Counted from the stretch's first letter, positions 8,765 to 18,679 are shown. The stretch: DNA of 64,000 nt from Bhargavaea massiliensis (GCF_018390575.1 NZ_JAHBCJ010000004.1:1-64000), one strand, 5' to 3'. The notes: generated by a model not told the origin, from the sequence alone. Made by a program: numbers and translations.

Positions 8765-9352
8765 TTGAATCGGAATAAGCCGAAGTACGGGCAGATAGTG
8801 GATGCAGCCGTGATTGCCATCGCAGAAAACGGATATCACCAGGCCCAGGTTTCAAAAATCGCCAAGCAGGCAGGGGTGGCTGACGGGACGATCTACCTGT
8901 ATTTTAAAAACAAAGAAGATATTCTCGTCTCGGTATTCCGTGAGAAGATGGCGTTGTTCATGGACAACCTCAGGCCTGTCCTCGAAGACGGCCGGATGTC
9001 ATCCGAGGAAAAATTGTTCCGGATGATAGAAAATCATTTTAACGTACTCTACTCAGACCGTCACCTGGCGATCGTCACCCAACTGGAGCTTCGCCAGTCC
9101 AATAAGGAACTGAGGCTGAAAATCAACGGCGTCCTGAAAGATTATCTGGCCATGCTGGATCGCATTCTGCAAGAAGGAATCGAGCGCGGCGAGTTCGAAG
9201 AAGACATGGACATCCGGCTTGCACGGCAGATGGTATTCGGAACCGTTGATGAGATTTCTACGTCATGGGTGATGAATGATCAGAAATATGATTTAATTAA
9301 ACTAGCGCCGGATGTACATAGGCTGCTCATGAAAGGCATGAAAGCCAAGTAA
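8765..9352 (+). CDS. fadR: TetR-family fatty acid degradation regulator FadR
   Basis: Acyl-CoA-responsive repressor of beta-oxidation genes. 195 residues. The N-terminal TetR helix-turn-helix (ENGYHQAQVSKIAKQAGVADGTIYLYFKNKEDIL) is nearly that of B. subtilis FadR; the C-terminal half is the helical ligand-binding domain. Start is TTG at 8765 after GGTGGTG; upstream in-frame codons lie inside the operator. Stops 16 bases before fadB. Confidence 0.92.
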   Translation: MNRNKPKYGQIVDAAVIAIAENGYHQAQVSKIAKQAGVADGTIYLYFKNKEDILVSVFREKMALFMDNLRPVLEDGRMSSEEKLFRMIENHFNVLYSDRHLAIVTQLELRQSNKELRLKINGVLKDYLAMLDRILQEGIERGEFEEDMDIRLARQMVFGTVDEISTSWVMNDQKYDLIKLAPDVHRLLMKGMKAK

Positions 9353-9368
9353 GGGGGATGGGTAGACA

Positions 9369-10142
9369 TTGGAATTCTTGAGAGTGAACAAGGAAGACGG
9401 CATCGCGCTGGCATCTATAAACAGGCCTCCGGCGAATGCGCTTTCACAAGGCTTGATCAAAGAAGTGAATGAGCTCCTGGATCTGGTCGAGAACGATGAT
9501 GAAGTGCGCGTAATCGTTTTGCACGGTGAAGGGCGGTTCTTTTCCGCGGGAGCCGACATCAAGGAATTTACGGAAGTTCCGGATGCTGCCGGTTTCAGCA
9601 AGCTTGCCGGCAACGGCCAGGAAGTGTTCGAGCGTCTCGAGAACTTCCCGAAACCTGTGGTTGCGGCAATTCACGGTGCTGCGCTCGGCGGAGGACTCGA
9701 GCTCGCCATGGCCTGCCATATGCGTTTTGTCACGTCGGGTGCGAAGCTGGGGCTTCCAGAACTCCAGCTCGGTCTGATTCCGGGGTTTGCCGGAACTCAG
9801 CGTTTGCCGCGCTATGTCGGTCCGGCAAAAGCGGCCGAGATGATGCTGACTTCGGACCCGATCACAGGCGAAGAGGCCGTTTCTGCCGGGTTGGCCAACC
9901 GGGCGTTCGGCGAGGAAGAACTGCTCGAAGAAACGCTCGCCATTGCGCGTAAAATAGCGGATAAGAGTCCGGTATCGGTCCGTGCCGCGCTCCGCATGCT
10001 CCAGTACGGCAAGCACGCCGGCTTCCATGAAGGAGTCAAGGCCGAAGCGGCATCGTTCGGCGAGGTTTTCGCATCACAGGACGCAAAAGAAGGAATCTCC
10101 GCATTCCTCGAAAAGCGCAAACCTGTATTCCAAGGAAAGTAA
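9369..10142 (+). CDS. fadB: enoyl-CoA hydratase
   Basis: Hydrates trans-2-enoyl-CoA in beta-oxidation. 257-residue crotonase fold. The oxyanion-hole motif is [13 protein letters not shown] (about 56-68), and the second is [18 protein letters not shown] (about 100-117) with the [21 protein letters not shown] catalytic loop after it. Start is TTG at 9369 behind AAGGGGG. It sits in the fadR-fadB-etfB-etfA unit, like B. subtilis FadB (YsiB). Confidence 0.92.
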   Translation: MEFLRVNKEDGIALASINRPPANALSQGLIKEVNELLDLVENDDEVRVIVLHGEGRFFSAGADIKEFTEVPDAAGFSKLAGNGQEVFERLENFPKPVVAAIHGAALGGGLELAMACHMRFVTSGAKLGLPELQLGLIPGFAGTQRLPRYVGPAKAAEMMLTSDPITGEEAVSAGLANRAFGEEELLEETLAIARKIADKSPVSVRAALRMLQYGKHAGFHEGVKAEAASFGEVFASQDAKEGISAFLEKRKPVFQGK

Positions 10143-10165
10143 GACACGAAGGGGAGGATGGCAAG

Positions 10166-10939
10166 ATGAACATTTACGCACTGGTTAAACGCACATTCGA
10201 TACGGAAGAGAAAATCTCTGTCCAAAACGGCGGTATCGCAGAGGACGGCGCAGAATTCATCATCAACCCGTACGACGAATACGCAGTGGAAGAAGCAATC
10301 CGCGTGCGCGACGAGCACGGCGGGGAAGTGACCGTACTGACGATCGGCTCCGAAGAAGCGGAAAAGCAGTTGCGCACGGCACTTGCAATGGGGGCCGACA
10401 AAGCGGTTCTCATCAATACCGAGGATGATCTCGACGAGCTGGACGAGTTCGGTGCAGCGACGATCATCGCGGAATACCTGAAGGACAAAGACGCGGATCT
10501 TATCCTAGCCGGAAACGTTGCCATCGACGGGGGCTCCGGGCAAGTCGGCCCTCGCGTGGCGGAACTGCTTGGCATCAACTATGTCACAACCATCACCGAG
10601 CTGAAGATTGATGGCGACAAGGCGACCGTCGTCCGCGATGTCGAAGGTGATTCCGAAACGATCGAGGCACAAATGCCGCTTCTCGTGACGGCCCAGCAAG
10701 GCCTGAACGATCCTCGCTATCCGTCCCTTCCGGGGATCATGAAAGCGAAGAAGAAGCCGCTTGAAGAGCTTGAACTCGACGACATCGATCTCGAGGAAGA
10801 CGATGTTGAAGTGAAGGTTGAGCGTGTGGATGTCTTCCTGCCGCCTGAAAAACAGGCCGGACGCGTTCTTGAGGGCGACCTCCAGGACCAGGTCAAGGAG
10901 CTTGTCCAGCTGCTCCGCACCGAAGCGAAAGTCATCTGA
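10166..10939 (+). CDS. etfB: electron transfer flavoprotein beta subunit
   Basis: Accepts electrons from acyl-CoA dehydrogenases as half of the ETF heterodimer and carries the AMP site. 257 residues. Conserved features: NPYDEYAVEEAIRVRD near the N terminus, a nucleotide-binding stretch around AGNVAIDGGSGQVGP (about 112-127) and the family signature VEGDSETIEAQMPLLVTAQQGLNDPRYPSLPGIMKAKKKP. GGGGAGG precedes the ATG; etfA follows 35 bases later. Confidence 0.95.
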   Translation: MNIYALVKRTFDTEEKISVQNGGIAEDGAEFIINPYDEYAVEEAIRVRDEHGGEVTVLTIGSEEAEKQLRTALAMGADKAVLINTEDDLDELDEFGAATIIAEYLKDKDADLILAGNVAIDGGSGQVGPRVAELLGINYVTTITELKIDGDKATVVRDVEGDSETIEAQMPLLVTAQQGLNDPRYPSLPGIMKAKKKPLEELELDDIDLEEDDVEVKVERVDVFLPPEKQAGRVLEGDLQDQVKELVQLLRTEAKVI

Positions 10940-10974
10940 GCCGACCGGCACATTCGATACAGGAGGGGTAAACT

Positions 10975-11952
10975 ATGTCCAAAAAAGTGATTGTTCTAGG
11001 GGAAGTACGCGACGGCGCACTGCGCAACGTCTCGTTTGAAGCGATTGCAGCGGCGAAGAAAATTTCCGGCGGGGGAGAAGTCGTCGGAGTCCTGATCGGG
11101 GATTCCGTCCAGGACCTCGGACAGGAACTGATCCAATACGGAGCGGACCGCGTAGTGGCGGTTGAGCATCCGCACCTGAAGCATTATACATCCGACGGGT
11201 TCGGGCAGGCTTTCATGGCTGTCCACGAACAGGAAGAGCCGGAAGCGATCGTTTTTGGCCACACGGCCCTCGGCAAGGACCTTTCACCGAAAATCGCGGC
11301 AAAGCTCCAAAGCGGGCTTGTGTCCGATGTGACGGAAATCGAAGGTGAAGGCGACGATGCTGTCTTTATCCGTCCGATTTATTCCGGCAAGGCCTTTGAA
11401 AAGGTCAAAATCAACGACGGCCCGGTATTCTTCACGGTCCGCCCGAACAACATCGAGCCGCTCGGCCAGGACGCGGGCCGCTCCGGCGATGTCTCGGTAG
11501 TCAGCGCAAACATCCAAAACCTGCGCTCCGTCGTGAAGGATGTTGTGACGAAGGCGACTGACGGGGTCGACATGTCCGAGGCGAAGGTGATCGTGGCAGG
11601 CGGACGCGGCGTCAAGGGGTCCGAAGGCTTCGAGCCCCTCAAAGAGCTCGCAGATCTGCTTGGGGGCGCAATCGGCGCATCCCGCGGTGCCTGTGACGCA
11701 GACTACTGCGACTACTCGCTCCAGATCGGCCAGACAGGCAAGGTCGTCACGCCGGACCTTTACATCGCGGCAGGCATTTCCGGAGCCATCCAGCACCTCG
11801 CCGGCATGTCCAACTCCAAAGTGATTGTGGCGATCAACAAAGACCCTGAAGCCAATATCTTTAAAGTGGCGGACTACGGCATCGTCGGTGATCTTTTCGA
11901 AGTCATCCCGATGATGATCGAAGAGATCAAGCAGCTTAAAGTCAACGCCTGA
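10975..11952 (+). CDS. etfA: electron transfer flavoprotein alpha subunit
   Basis: FAD-carrying subunit of ETF that passes electrons from beta-oxidation to the respiratory chain. 325 residues. The C-terminal FAD domain is clear: [38 protein letters not shown] (from about 208), [28 protein letters not shown] and [31 protein letters not shown] precedes the ATG. It is the last gene of the fatty-acid unit and is followed by a strong terminator. Confidence 0.96.
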   Translation: MSKKVIVLGEVRDGALRNVSFEAIAAAKKISGGGEVVGVLIGDSVQDLGQELIQYGADRVVAVEHPHLKHYTSDGFGQAFMAVHEQEEPEAIVFGHTALGKDLSPKIAAKLQSGLVSDVTEIEGEGDDAVFIRPIYSGKAFEKVKINDGPVFFTVRPNNIEPLGQDAGRSGDVSVVSANIQNLRSVVKDVVTKATDGVDMSEAKVIVAGGRGVKGSEGFEPLKELADLLGGAIGASRGACDADYCDYSLQIGQTGKVVTPDLYIAAGISGAIQHLAGMSNSKVIVAINKDPEANIFKVADYGIVGDLFEVIPMMIEEIKQLKVNA

Positions 11953-11958
11953 TCATAT

Positions 11959-11991
11959 CGGGACCGTCCGGTTTAAGGACGGTCCCGTTTC
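11959..11991 (+). terminator. terminator of the fad-etf operon
   Basis: CGGGACCGTCC (11959-11969) pairs with GGACGGTCCCG (11977-11987), loop GGTTTAA, followed by TTTCTGTT. Confidence 0.85.
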
Positions 11992-12043
11992 TGTTGCCGG
12001 TGCAAGCAGAATAAATTTCTGCGGAGCGGGTAAACAGTTAACG

Positions 12044-12065
12044 AACCGCTTGCGGGCAAGCGGTT
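12044..12065. repeat. 10-bp inverted repeat upstream of trxA
   Basis: AACCGCTTGC / GCAAGCGGTT separated by GG, perfect. There is no T run on either side, so it is not an obvious terminator. It lies about 43 bases before the trxA -10 and could be an operator. Confidence 0.5.
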
Positions 12066-12104
12066 ACCCATACAGGCAGAACATTCGCCGGCCATTCGGG
12101 CAGG

Positions 12105-12113
12105 TGCTATAAT
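12105..12113 (+). promoter_or_regulatory. extended -10 promoter of trxA
   Basis: TGC-TATAAT (12105-12113) with only a poor -35 (TTCGCC-like) at 18 bases, typical of extended -10 promoters. It lies 36 bases before the trxA start. Confidence 0.6.
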
Positions 12114-12148
12114 GACCCCAGAGTGGTTAATCATGAGGAGGTAATCAA

Positions 12149-12463
12149 ATGGCAATTCAACACGCAACTGATCAAGATTTCCAAACAAAAGTATCCGACG
12201 GGCTCGTCCTAGTCGACTTCTGGGCAACATGGTGCGGCCCGTGCAAAATGATTGCGCCGGTTCTTGAAGAGGTCGATGCAGAAATCGGCGACAAGGTACA
12301 GATTGTCAAAGTCGATGTCGACGAAAACCAGCAAACGGCCGGCAAGTACGGCATCATGTCGATCCCGACGCTCGTCCTCTTTAAAGACGGCGAGATTGTC
12401 GACAAAGTGGTCGGCTTCAATCCGAAAGAAAAGCTTGTCCAGTTTATCGAACAGTACGCGTAA
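12149..12463 (+). CDS. trxA: thioredoxin
   Basis: General cytoplasmic dithiol reductant. 104 residues with the redox motif WCGPC at 28-32, FWATWCGPCKMIAPVLEE context, and the cis-proline loop MSIPTLVLFKDG. GAGGAGG lies ahead of the ATG. It has its own extended -10 promoter and terminator and is followed by uvrC, as in B. subtilis. Confidence 0.97.
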   Translation: MAIQHATDQDFQTKVSDGLVLVDFWATWCGPCKMIAPVLEEVDAEIGDKVQIVKVDVDENQQTAGKYGIMSIPTLVLFKDGEIVDKVVGFNPKEKLVQFIEQYA

Positions 12464-12477
12464 CAAACAGAACGCTG

Positions 12478-12508
12478 ACCGGGTCCCTCAGAGGTGCCCG
12501 GTTTTTTT
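12478..12508 (+). terminator. terminator of trxA
   Basis: ACCGGG (12478-12483) / CCCGGT (12497-12502) followed by seven Ts; the loop has a small internal CCTCAGAGG hairpin. It lies only 16 bases ahead of the uvrC start. Confidence 0.75.
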
Positions 12509-12523
12509 GGCAGGTGAATCCGT

Positions 12524-14338
12524 ATGAATGAAATGATCCGACAGAAGCTGGCGATCCTGCCCGATCAGCCGGGCTGCTACCTCATGAAGGACCGGCAGGG
12601 CACCATCATCTATGTCGGCAAGGCAAAAGTGCTTAAGAACCGGGTCCGCTCGTACTTTACAGGCTCGCACGACGCCAAAACGCAGCGGCTCGTGAGCGAA
12701 ATCGAAGACTTTGAATATATTGTCACCTCTTCCGATATCGAAGCGCTCATTCTTGAGCTGAACCTGATCAAAAAGCATGACCCTAAATACAACATCATGC
12801 TTAAAGACGACAAAACCTATCCGTACATCAAGCTGACCGGGGAGCGTCATCCCCGTCTCATCGTTACGCGCAAAGTCAAGAAAGACAAGGGGAAGTACTT
12901 CGGGCCTTATCCGAATGCCTATGCGGCCCAAGAAACGAAGAAGTTGCTCGACCGGATTTATCCGCTCAGGAAATGCAACACGCTGCCGGACCGGGTGTGC
13001 CTGTATTACCATCTGGGGCAGTGTCTGGCTCCGTGCGTCAACGAAGTCACGCCGGAGACGTACCGGGAAATGATGGCCGGCATTACCAAATTCCTGAACG
13101 GCGGGTACAAAGAAGTTAAGGATGACCTTTCCCGAAAGATGCAGGAAGCGGCGGAAAAGCTGGAATTTGAGCGTGCCAAGGAATACCGGGATCAGATCTC
13201 GAATATCGAAGCCGTCATGGAAAAGCAGAAAATGACGACGACGGACATGACTGACCGGGACGTGTTCGGCTACGCGGTCGATAAAGGATGGATGTGTGTC
13301 CAGGTGTTCTTTATCCGACAGGGCAAGCTGATTGAGCGGGATGTTTCACTATTTCCGATCTACCGCGATCCGGATGAGGAATTCCTGACGTACATCGGGT
13401 CATTCTATGACAAACCGGAGCATCTGCAGCCGAAGGAGATCTTCTTCCCGGATGGGACGGACCTGGAGATCGTCAGCCAGCTGCTTGAAGCGAAGGTTAC
13501 CGTGCCGCAGCGCGGCCAGAAAAAAGATATGGTGAAGCTTGCTGAAAAAAATGCGCAAATTGCACTTTCCGAGAAGTTCCAGCTGATCGAACGCAGGGAA
13601 CAGCGGACAGTCGGCGCCTGCGAACAGCTCGGTGAAGCAATGGGCATTGCGGCGCCGCTCCGCATCGAAGCTTTCGACAACTCACATACGTTCGGAGCCG
13701 AGGCGGTTTCCGCCATGGTGACATTTATCGATGGACGTCCCGACAAAAAGGGCTACCGGAAGTACAAGACAAAAGCGGCTGCACGCCATGACGATTACGG
13801 CGCAATGAGGGAAGTCGTCCGAAGAAGGTACGTCCGCGTGCTGAGGGATAATTTGCCGCTTCCTGATCTTGTCCTGATCGACGGAGGAAAAGGGCAGATC
13901 AGCGCCGCCAAGGAAGTGATCGAGGACGAACTGGGGCTGGATATCCCGGTCGCGGGCATCGCAAAGGACGACAAGCACCAGACTGCGCTGCTTTTATACG
14001 GGGATCCGCCGGAAGTCGTTCCCCTTAAGCGCACTGGCGAAGCCTTTTATCTGCTGCAGCGGATCCAGGACGAGGTGCACCGGTTTGCAATCACTTTCCA
14101 CAGACAGCGGAGGGGGGCGAAATCCCTCACTTCCTCCCTGGACGGGATTCCGGGCGTCGGGGCAAAGCGGAAAAACCAGCTGCTCCGTCACTTTGGATCC
14201 GTCAAGAAAATCCGAGCGGCAGGCGTAGACGAACTGAAGGAAGCGGGACTGCCGCAGACCGTCGCAGAGACGGTGGAGCAGTATTTCAGGGAGCAGGAAA
14301 AAGCGAAAGAAGAAAAGACGTCCGGAACCGGTGAATAA
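12524..14338 (+). CDS. uvrC: excinuclease ABC subunit C
   Basis: Dual-incision nuclease of nucleotide excision repair, acting with UvrAB. 604 residues. N-terminal GIY-YIG nuclease ([19 protein letters not shown], about 13-31), a Cys cluster near 145-170, a UVR motif ([16 protein letters not shown], about 207-222), an RNase H-like second nuclease domain ([24 protein letters not shown]) and C-terminal helix-hairpin-helix repeats ([18 protein letters not shown]). ATG at 12524 follows CAGGTGA. Confidence 0.96.
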   Translation: MNEMIRQKLAILPDQPGCYLMKDRQGTIIYVGKAKVLKNRVRSYFTGSHDAKTQRLVSEIEDFEYIVTSSDIEALILELNLIKKHDPKYNIMLKDDKTYPYIKLTGERHPRLIVTRKVKKDKGKYFGPYPNAYAAQETKKLLDRIYPLRKCNTLPDRVCLYYHLGQCLAPCVNEVTPETYREMMAGITKFLNGGYKEVKDDLSRKMQEAAEKLEFERAKEYRDQISNIEAVMEKQKMTTTDMTDRDVFGYAVDKGWMCVQVFFIRQGKLIERDVSLFPIYRDPDEEFLTYIGSFYDKPEHLQPKEIFFPDGTDLEIVSQLLEAKVTVPQRGQKKDMVKLAEKNAQIALSEKFQLIERREQRTVGACEQLGEAMGIAAPLRIEAFDNSHTFGAEAVSAMVTFIDGRPDKKGYRKYKTKAAARHDDYGAMREVVRRRYVRVLRDNLPLPDLVLIDGGKGQISAAKEVIEDELGLDIPVAGIAKDDKHQTALLLYGDPPEVVPLKRTGEAFYLLQRIQDEVHRFAITFHRQRRGAKSLTSSLDGIPGVGAKRKNQLLRHFGSVKKIRAAGVDELKEAGLPQTVAETVEQYFREQEKAKEEKTSGTGE

Positions 14339-14350
14339 AGGAGGAGCGGG

Positions 14351-14716
14351 ATGAATTGGAGAATTGTCGAGGACGCCATTGTCAGGGCGCGTGAGGAAGG
14401 GAAGTTCAACAATCTTCCGGGTGCCGGAAAACCGCTTCCGAAAGACGAGCTGGAACATGTGCCGGCGGACATCCGGATGGCGGTCAGGATTCTCAAAAAC
14501 AGCGGATATGATGAAGAAGCAATGTTCGTGCAACGGGAAATGAACGAACTGGGCAGCCGTCTCAAAAACGCTCAAGACGATGAGAAAAGCGAACTCGAGC
14601 AGGCCTACAACCGTCAGATGAGGAAAATGAACAGCCTGCTTTCAAAGAAAGGCGTGCGGACCAACAGCTCTGCGTTCAGGCAGTATAGCCGGCAGATCAA
14701 TGACAGGCTGAAATGA
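14351..14716 (+). CDS. DUF1992 (DnaJ-homologue subfamily C member 28-like) protein
   Basis: 121-residue helical protein with the DUF1992 signature near the N terminus: VEDAIVRAREEGKFNNLPGAGKPLP, then RMAVRILKNSGY. The central part (LGSRLKNAQDDEKSELEQAYNRQMRKMNSLL) is coiled-coil-like. No J domain is present, and the family's function is unknown. The perfect GGAGGAG begins right after the uvrC stop, so it is probably cotranscribed with uvrC. Confidence 0.8.
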   Translation: MNWRIVEDAIVRAREEGKFNNLPGAGKPLPKDELEHVPADIRMAVRILKNSGYDEEAMFVQREMNELGSRLKNAQDDEKSELEQAYNRQMRKMNSLLSKKGVRTNSSAFRQYSRQINDRLK

Positions 14717-14726
14717 GACTGAACAA

Positions 14727-14765
14727 AGAAAAACGGCCGTGCAACGGATTTCCGTCGCACGGCCG
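14727..14765 (-). terminator. terminator of yslB, probably bidirectional
   Basis: CGGCCGTGC (14734-14742) / GCACGGCCG (14757-14765). The minus-strand exit reads GTTTTTCTTTG, the better T run; plus-strand exit ATGGTTTGAGTTTT is weaker. It separates two convergent genes. Confidence 0.75.
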
Positions 14766-14777
14766 ATGGTTTGAGTT

Positions 14778-15155
14778 TTACTCCCAGGCCAGCGTCAGTT
14801 TGACAATGCCCTGCCGGCGATCCGCTTCCGGCCGGCACTCAGCAACCCGGTTATGGATTTTCTGATACTGCCCGGCAAGGAAACCGGCCTCGACAGAGTA
14901 GCAGCGCCGTCCTTTCTTGGCTTGTTCGGCTTCTGTTTCAAGCACATAAATCATCTCTCTTTTGCCGGCTGATTCTCGGGTGAGGGTTCCCCAGCCCGCT
15001 TCCAGGAAAAATCCGGCGGCTTCATCCATATCAAAAAGCGGGAATTCGGATGCCAGTTCTTTGCCGGCCCAGTAAAGAATTTCTTCCTCATGTCTGCCAA
15101 GGACGGATGGAAGGATATAATCGCGGAAAAGGGCATAGCCGAACTTTGTCGGCAT
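14778..15155 (-). CDS. yslB: DUF2507 protein (YslB-like)
   Basis: 125 residues. It resembles B. subtilis YslB: FRDYILPSVLGRHEEEILYWAGKELASEFPL, then EAAGFFLEAGWGTLT and SVEAGFLAGQYQ. Function unknown; the fold belongs to the V4R/4-vinyl-reductase-like group (family knowledge). I start at the ATG at 15155 because GGAGGGG lies eight to nine bases before it; an in-frame ATG at 15194 with a weaker site would add 13 residues. It lies next to sdhC on the opposite strand, as yslB does in Bacillus. Confidence 0.8.
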   Translation of the reverse strand: MPTKFGYALFRDYILPSVLGRHEEEILYWAGKELASEFPLFDMDEAAGFFLEAGWGTLTRESAGKREMIYVLETEAEQAKKGRRCYSVEAGFLAGQYQKIHNRVAECRPEADRRQGIVKLTLAWE

Positions 15156-15291
15156 CCTGCTTTCCCCTCCGGCATTTTCCGGTTTTGACTCCATTTTAAG
15201 TTCGCCTCTTCCATTGAAAAACTTGACCGGAAGCCTTTTTAGCTGCCCGGGAACCGCTTATGCGGCTTTTGTCGAAAATGTGACCGTCACC

Positions 15292-15320
15292 TTGATTTCA
15301 GTTTGTTTCAGGAGTACAAT
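15292..15320 (+). promoter_or_regulatory. sigma-A promoter of sdhCAB
   Basis: TTGATT (15292-15297), 17 bases, TACAAT (15315-15320). It leaves a leader of about 110 bases before sdhC. Confidence 0.75.
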
Positions 15321-15378
15321 GGTCATGTCTTAAATATTGTAAACATGATTAAATATGCAGTCAATGTACGCTTCCGCC

Positions 15379-15404
15379 GGCAGGCGGGGGCTTCCTTGCC
15401 TGCC
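15379..15404 (+). promoter_or_regulatory. hairpin in the sdhC leader
   Basis: GGCAGGC (15379-15385) / GCCTGCC (15398-15404), 12-base loop, followed by TGTTTGTC and then the sdhC ribosome site. It may be an attenuator, an RNA-stability element or nothing. Confidence 0.4.
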
Positions 15405-15437
15405 TGTTTGTCAGTACTAAGGGGGGTAAAAGATTTC

Positions 15438-16043
15438 ATGAGAGATTCAGATTTTGGCTTGCGCCGGCTGCACTCGCTGCTTGGGATCATCCCGATCGGC
15501 CTGTTCTTGACGCAGCACCTCATCATCAACCACTTTGCAACGCAGGGGGTCGAGGCATTCAACAAAGCGTCGGACTTCATGGGCAATCTGCCTTTCGTTC
15601 TCTGGCTTGAGTGGATTGTGATCTACATCCCGCTCATGTTCCACGCGTTTTTCGGCCTTTATATCGCGTTCACTGCCAAGCCGAACACGAACCGCTACGG
15701 TACATACCGCAACTGGATGTTCACTCTACAGCGCATCACTGGTGTGATCCTTGTGGTCTTCATCGCTTGGCACATCTGGCAGACTCGCATCCAGAAGGCA
15801 CTCGGCGCCCATGTCGACTTTGACATGATGGCTGACATCCTTGCCAATCCGTTTATGATCGCGTTCTACGTGCTTGGCGTCATCTCTGCGACGTTCCACT
15901 TTGCGAACGGCTTTTGGTCGTTCCTCGTCACATGGGGCATCACGCAATCTCCGCGTTCGCAGCGTCTCTCCACGTACGTGATGATGGGGCTGTTCCTCGT
16001 CCTGTCCGTGATCGGCATCCGTGCCATCTTTGCATTCGTGTGA
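15438..16043 (+). CDS. sdhC: succinate dehydrogenase cytochrome b558 subunit
   Basis: Dihaem membrane anchor of complex II that passes electrons to menaquinone. 201 residues with five transmembrane helices and the axial-haem histidine pattern of the Bacillus subunit: RRLHSLLG (His12), TQHLIINHF, FHAFFGLYI, AWHIWQTR and TFHFANGFW. ATG at 15438 is selected; GGGGGG lies ahead, and longer in-frame starts would overlap the promoter leader. It heads the sdhC-sdhA-sdhB operon. Confidence 0.95.
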   Translation: MRDSDFGLRRLHSLLGIIPIGLFLTQHLIINHFATQGVEAFNKASDFMGNLPFVLWLEWIVIYIPLMFHAFFGLYIAFTAKPNTNRYGTYRNWMFTLQRITGVILVVFIAWHIWQTRIQKALGAHVDFDMMADILANPFMIAFYVLGVISATFHFANGFWSFLVTWGITQSPRSQRLSTYVMMGLFLVLSVIGIRAIFAFV

Positions 16044-16096
16044 TGACTGGCATCCCGTGCCACCTACTTTGATCTAACTGAGGAGTGAAAGATAGA

Positions 16097-17845
16097 ATGG
16101 CGAAAAGCAAGTTGATCGTCGTCGGCGGCGGCCTTGCCGGCCTGATGGCGACGATTAAGGCTGCCGAAGCCGGCACGCCCGTCGAATTGTTTTCCCTGGT
16201 CCCTGTAAAGCGTTCCCACTCCGTCTGTGCACAAGGCGGCATCAACGGTGCGGTCAACACGAAAGGGGAAGGCGATTCCCCGATGATCCACTTTGATGAC
16301 ACCGTGTACGGCGGTGACTTCCTGGCAAACCAGCCTCCCGTCAAGGCGATGGCCGAAGCGGCGCCGGGAATTATCCACCTGATGGACCGGATGGGCGTCA
16401 TGTTCAACCGGACCCCGGAAGGCTTGCTTGACTTCCGCCGTTTCGGCGGAACGCTCCACCACCGCACGGCCTTTGCCGGCGCAACGACCGGCCAGCAGCT
16501 TCTTTATGCACTGGACGAGCAGGTCCGGCGCTTTGAAGTTGAAGGCCTAGTCAAGAAATACGAAAACTGGGAGTTCCTCGGAGTCGTTCTCGACGATGAA
16601 GGCGTCTGCCGCGGAATCTCTGCGCAAGACCTGAAAACGATGGAGATTAAGACATTCCGCTCGGATGCTGTCATTCTGGCGACCGGCGGACCGGGAATCA
16701 TCTTCGGCAAGTCGACGAACTCCGTCATCAACACAGGTTCTGCTGCAGCAATCGCTTATCAGCAAGGCGCAATCTACGCGAACGGTGAATTCATCCAGAT
16801 CCACCCGACAGCAATTCCCGGTGACGATAAGCTTCGCCTCATGTCGGAGTCAGCCCGGGGCGAAGGCGGCCGTGTCTGGACATACAAGGACGGCAAGCCT
16901 TGGTACTTCCTCGAAGAGAAATATCCGGCATACGGCAACCTCGTGCCGCGTGACATCGCGACACGCGAGATCTTCGATGTCTGTGTCAACCAGAAGCTCG
17001 GCGTCAACGGCGAGAACATGGTTTACCTCGACCTTTCCCATAAGGATTCCCGTGAGCTGGATATCAAGCTTGGCGGAATCATCGAGATCTATGAGAAGTT
17101 CACCGGCGACGACCCTCGCAAAGTGCCGATGAAGATTTTCCCTGCGGTCCACTACTCGATGGGCGGCCTCTGGGTCGACTATGACCAGATGACGAACATC
17201 CCTGGACTGTTCGCTGCGGGTGAAGCGGATTACTCCATGCACGGCGCTAACCGCCTCGGTGCGAACTCCCTCCTGTCCGCAATCTACGGCGGCATGGTTG
17301 CCGGCCCTAACGCAGTCAAGTACATGGAAGGCCTCGACAAGCATGCCGAGGACATGTCATCCGCACTGTTCGACGGCGTCGTCAAGTCCGAGGAGCAGAA
17401 GTGGGACGGCATCATGAAGATGGATGGCACGGAAAATGCTTACGTCCTTCACAAAGAACTCGGCGAGATCATGACGGACAACGTCACGGTCGTGCGCTAC
17501 AACGACAAGCTCCAGGAAACGGATTACAAAATCCAGGAGCTCCTCGAGCGCTACGAAAACATCAACGTCAACGACACGTCCCGCTGGTCCAACCAGGGTG
17601 CGGCATTTACTCGCCAGCTGAAGAACATGCTTTACCTGGCGCGCGTCATCACGCTCGGAGCCCTCAACCGGGACGAGAGCCGCGGTGCGCACTATAAGCC
17701 GGACTTCCCTGAACGGAACGACGAACAGTGGCTGAAGACGACGATGGCATCGTTTGACGGTGTATCCGCACCGAAGTTCGAATACGCCGATGTCGATGTT
17801 TCCCTGATCAAGCCGCGTAAGCGCGACTATACATCGAAGCACTGA
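16097..17845 (+). CDS. sdhA: succinate dehydrogenase flavoprotein subunit
   Basis: Oxidises succinate to fumarate using covalent FAD. 582 residues. The N-terminal Rossmann motif is VVGGGLAGLMATIKAAE; the flavinylation site lies in KRSHSVCAQGGINGAVN (His near 38). Later come HPTAIPG, the catalytic SESARGEGGRVWTY block and the FAD-contact GEADYSMHGANRLGANSLL. ATG at 16097 is used because AGGAG ends twelve bases before it; GTG at 16085 overlaps the ribosome site. Confidence 0.97.
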   Translation: MAKSKLIVVGGGLAGLMATIKAAEAGTPVELFSLVPVKRSHSVCAQGGINGAVNTKGEGDSPMIHFDDTVYGGDFLANQPPVKAMAEAAPGIIHLMDRMGVMFNRTPEGLLDFRRFGGTLHHRTAFAGATTGQQLLYALDEQVRRFEVEGLVKKYENWEFLGVVLDDEGVCRGISAQDLKTMEIKTFRSDAVILATGGPGIIFGKSTNSVINTGSAAAIAYQQGAIYANGEFIQIHPTAIPGDDKLRLMSESARGEGGRVWTYKDGKPWYFLEEKYPAYGNLVPRDIATREIFDVCVNQKLGVNGENMVYLDLSHKDSRELDIKLGGIIEIYEKFTGDDPRKVPMKIFPAVHYSMGGLWVDYDQMTNIPGLFAAGEADYSMHGANRLGANSLLSAIYGGMVAGPNAVKYMEGLDKHAEDMSSALFDGVVKSEEQKWDGIMKMDGTENAYVLHKELGEIMTDNVTVVRYNDKLQETDYKIQELLERYENINVNDTSRWSNQGAAFTRQLKNMLYLARVITLGALNRDESRGAHYKPDFPERNDEQWLKTTMASFDGVSAPKFEYADVDVSLIKPRKRDYTSKH

Positions 17846-17870
17846 TCTCTGAGAAAGGAGACGCATAAAA

Positions 17871-18671
17871 ATGGCTGAAACTGCTGTAAAGGAACGGAAT
17901 GAGGCGACGGCTGCAAAAACTGTCCGCTTCAAGGTCCAGCGTCAGGATAGCCCGGAGTCGAGCCCTTACTGGGAAACGTTTGATGTCCCATACCGCCAGA
18001 ACATGAACGTCATTTCGGCGCTCATGGAAATCCGCCGGAACCCGGTGAACACAGAAGGCAAGAAAACTTCTCCTATCCAATGGGAAATGAACTGTCTCGA
18101 GGAAGTCTGCGGTGCCTGCTCGATGGTCATCAACGGCCGCCCGCGCCAGTCTTGTACGGCGCTTGTCGACCAGCTGACCCAACCGATCACACTTGAGCCG
18201 ATGCGCACATTCCCGGTTGTCCGCGACCTGGTCGTCGATCGTGAAGTCATGTTTGACTCGCTCAAGAAGGTCAAGGCATGGGTGCCGATCGACGGTACGT
18301 ATGACCTCGGCGAAGGACCGCGCATGCCTGAGCGCAAGCGCCAGTGGGCTTATGAGCTCTCCAAATGCATGACTTGCGGCGTCTGCCTCGAAGCGTGCCC
18401 GAACGTCAACGACAAGACGAACTTTATCGGCCCTGCGCTGATTTCCCAGGTCCGTCTGTTCAACTCGCACCCGACAGGCGCGATGAACCGGGACGAGCGT
18501 CTGGATGCCCTGATGCAGGACGGCGGACTCCAGGAGTGCGGCAACTCGCAGAACTGCGTGGTCGCTTGCCCGAAAGGCATTCCGCTTACCACATCGATCG
18601 CTGCAATGAACCGCGCAGCATCCGTATACTCCTTCAAGCGCTTCTTCGGTTCCGACCACATGGTCGACTGA
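17871..18671 (+). CDS. sdhB: succinate dehydrogenase iron-sulfur subunit
   Basis: Carries the three Fe-S clusters linking SdhA to SdhC. 266 residues, slightly longer than B. subtilis SdhB because of an acidic/Ala-rich N-terminal lead. Cluster ligands are visible in order: CLEEVCGACSMVINGRPRQSC for [2Fe-2S], CMTCGVCLEACP for [4Fe-4S], and CGNSQNCVVACPKGIP contributing [3Fe-4S]/[4Fe-4S] cysteines. AAAGGAG precedes the ATG. Confidence 0.96.
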   Translation: MAETAVKERNEATAAKTVRFKVQRQDSPESSPYWETFDVPYRQNMNVISALMEIRRNPVNTEGKKTSPIQWEMNCLEEVCGACSMVINGRPRQSCTALVDQLTQPITLEPMRTFPVVRDLVVDREVMFDSLKKVKAWVPIDGTYDLGEGPRMPERKRQWAYELSKCMTCGVCLEACPNVNDKTNFIGPALISQVRLFNSHPTGAMNRDERLDALMQDGGLQECGNSQNCVVACPKGIPLTTSIAAMNRAASVYSFKRFFGSDHMVD

Positions 18672-18679
18672 TGTGCGCC

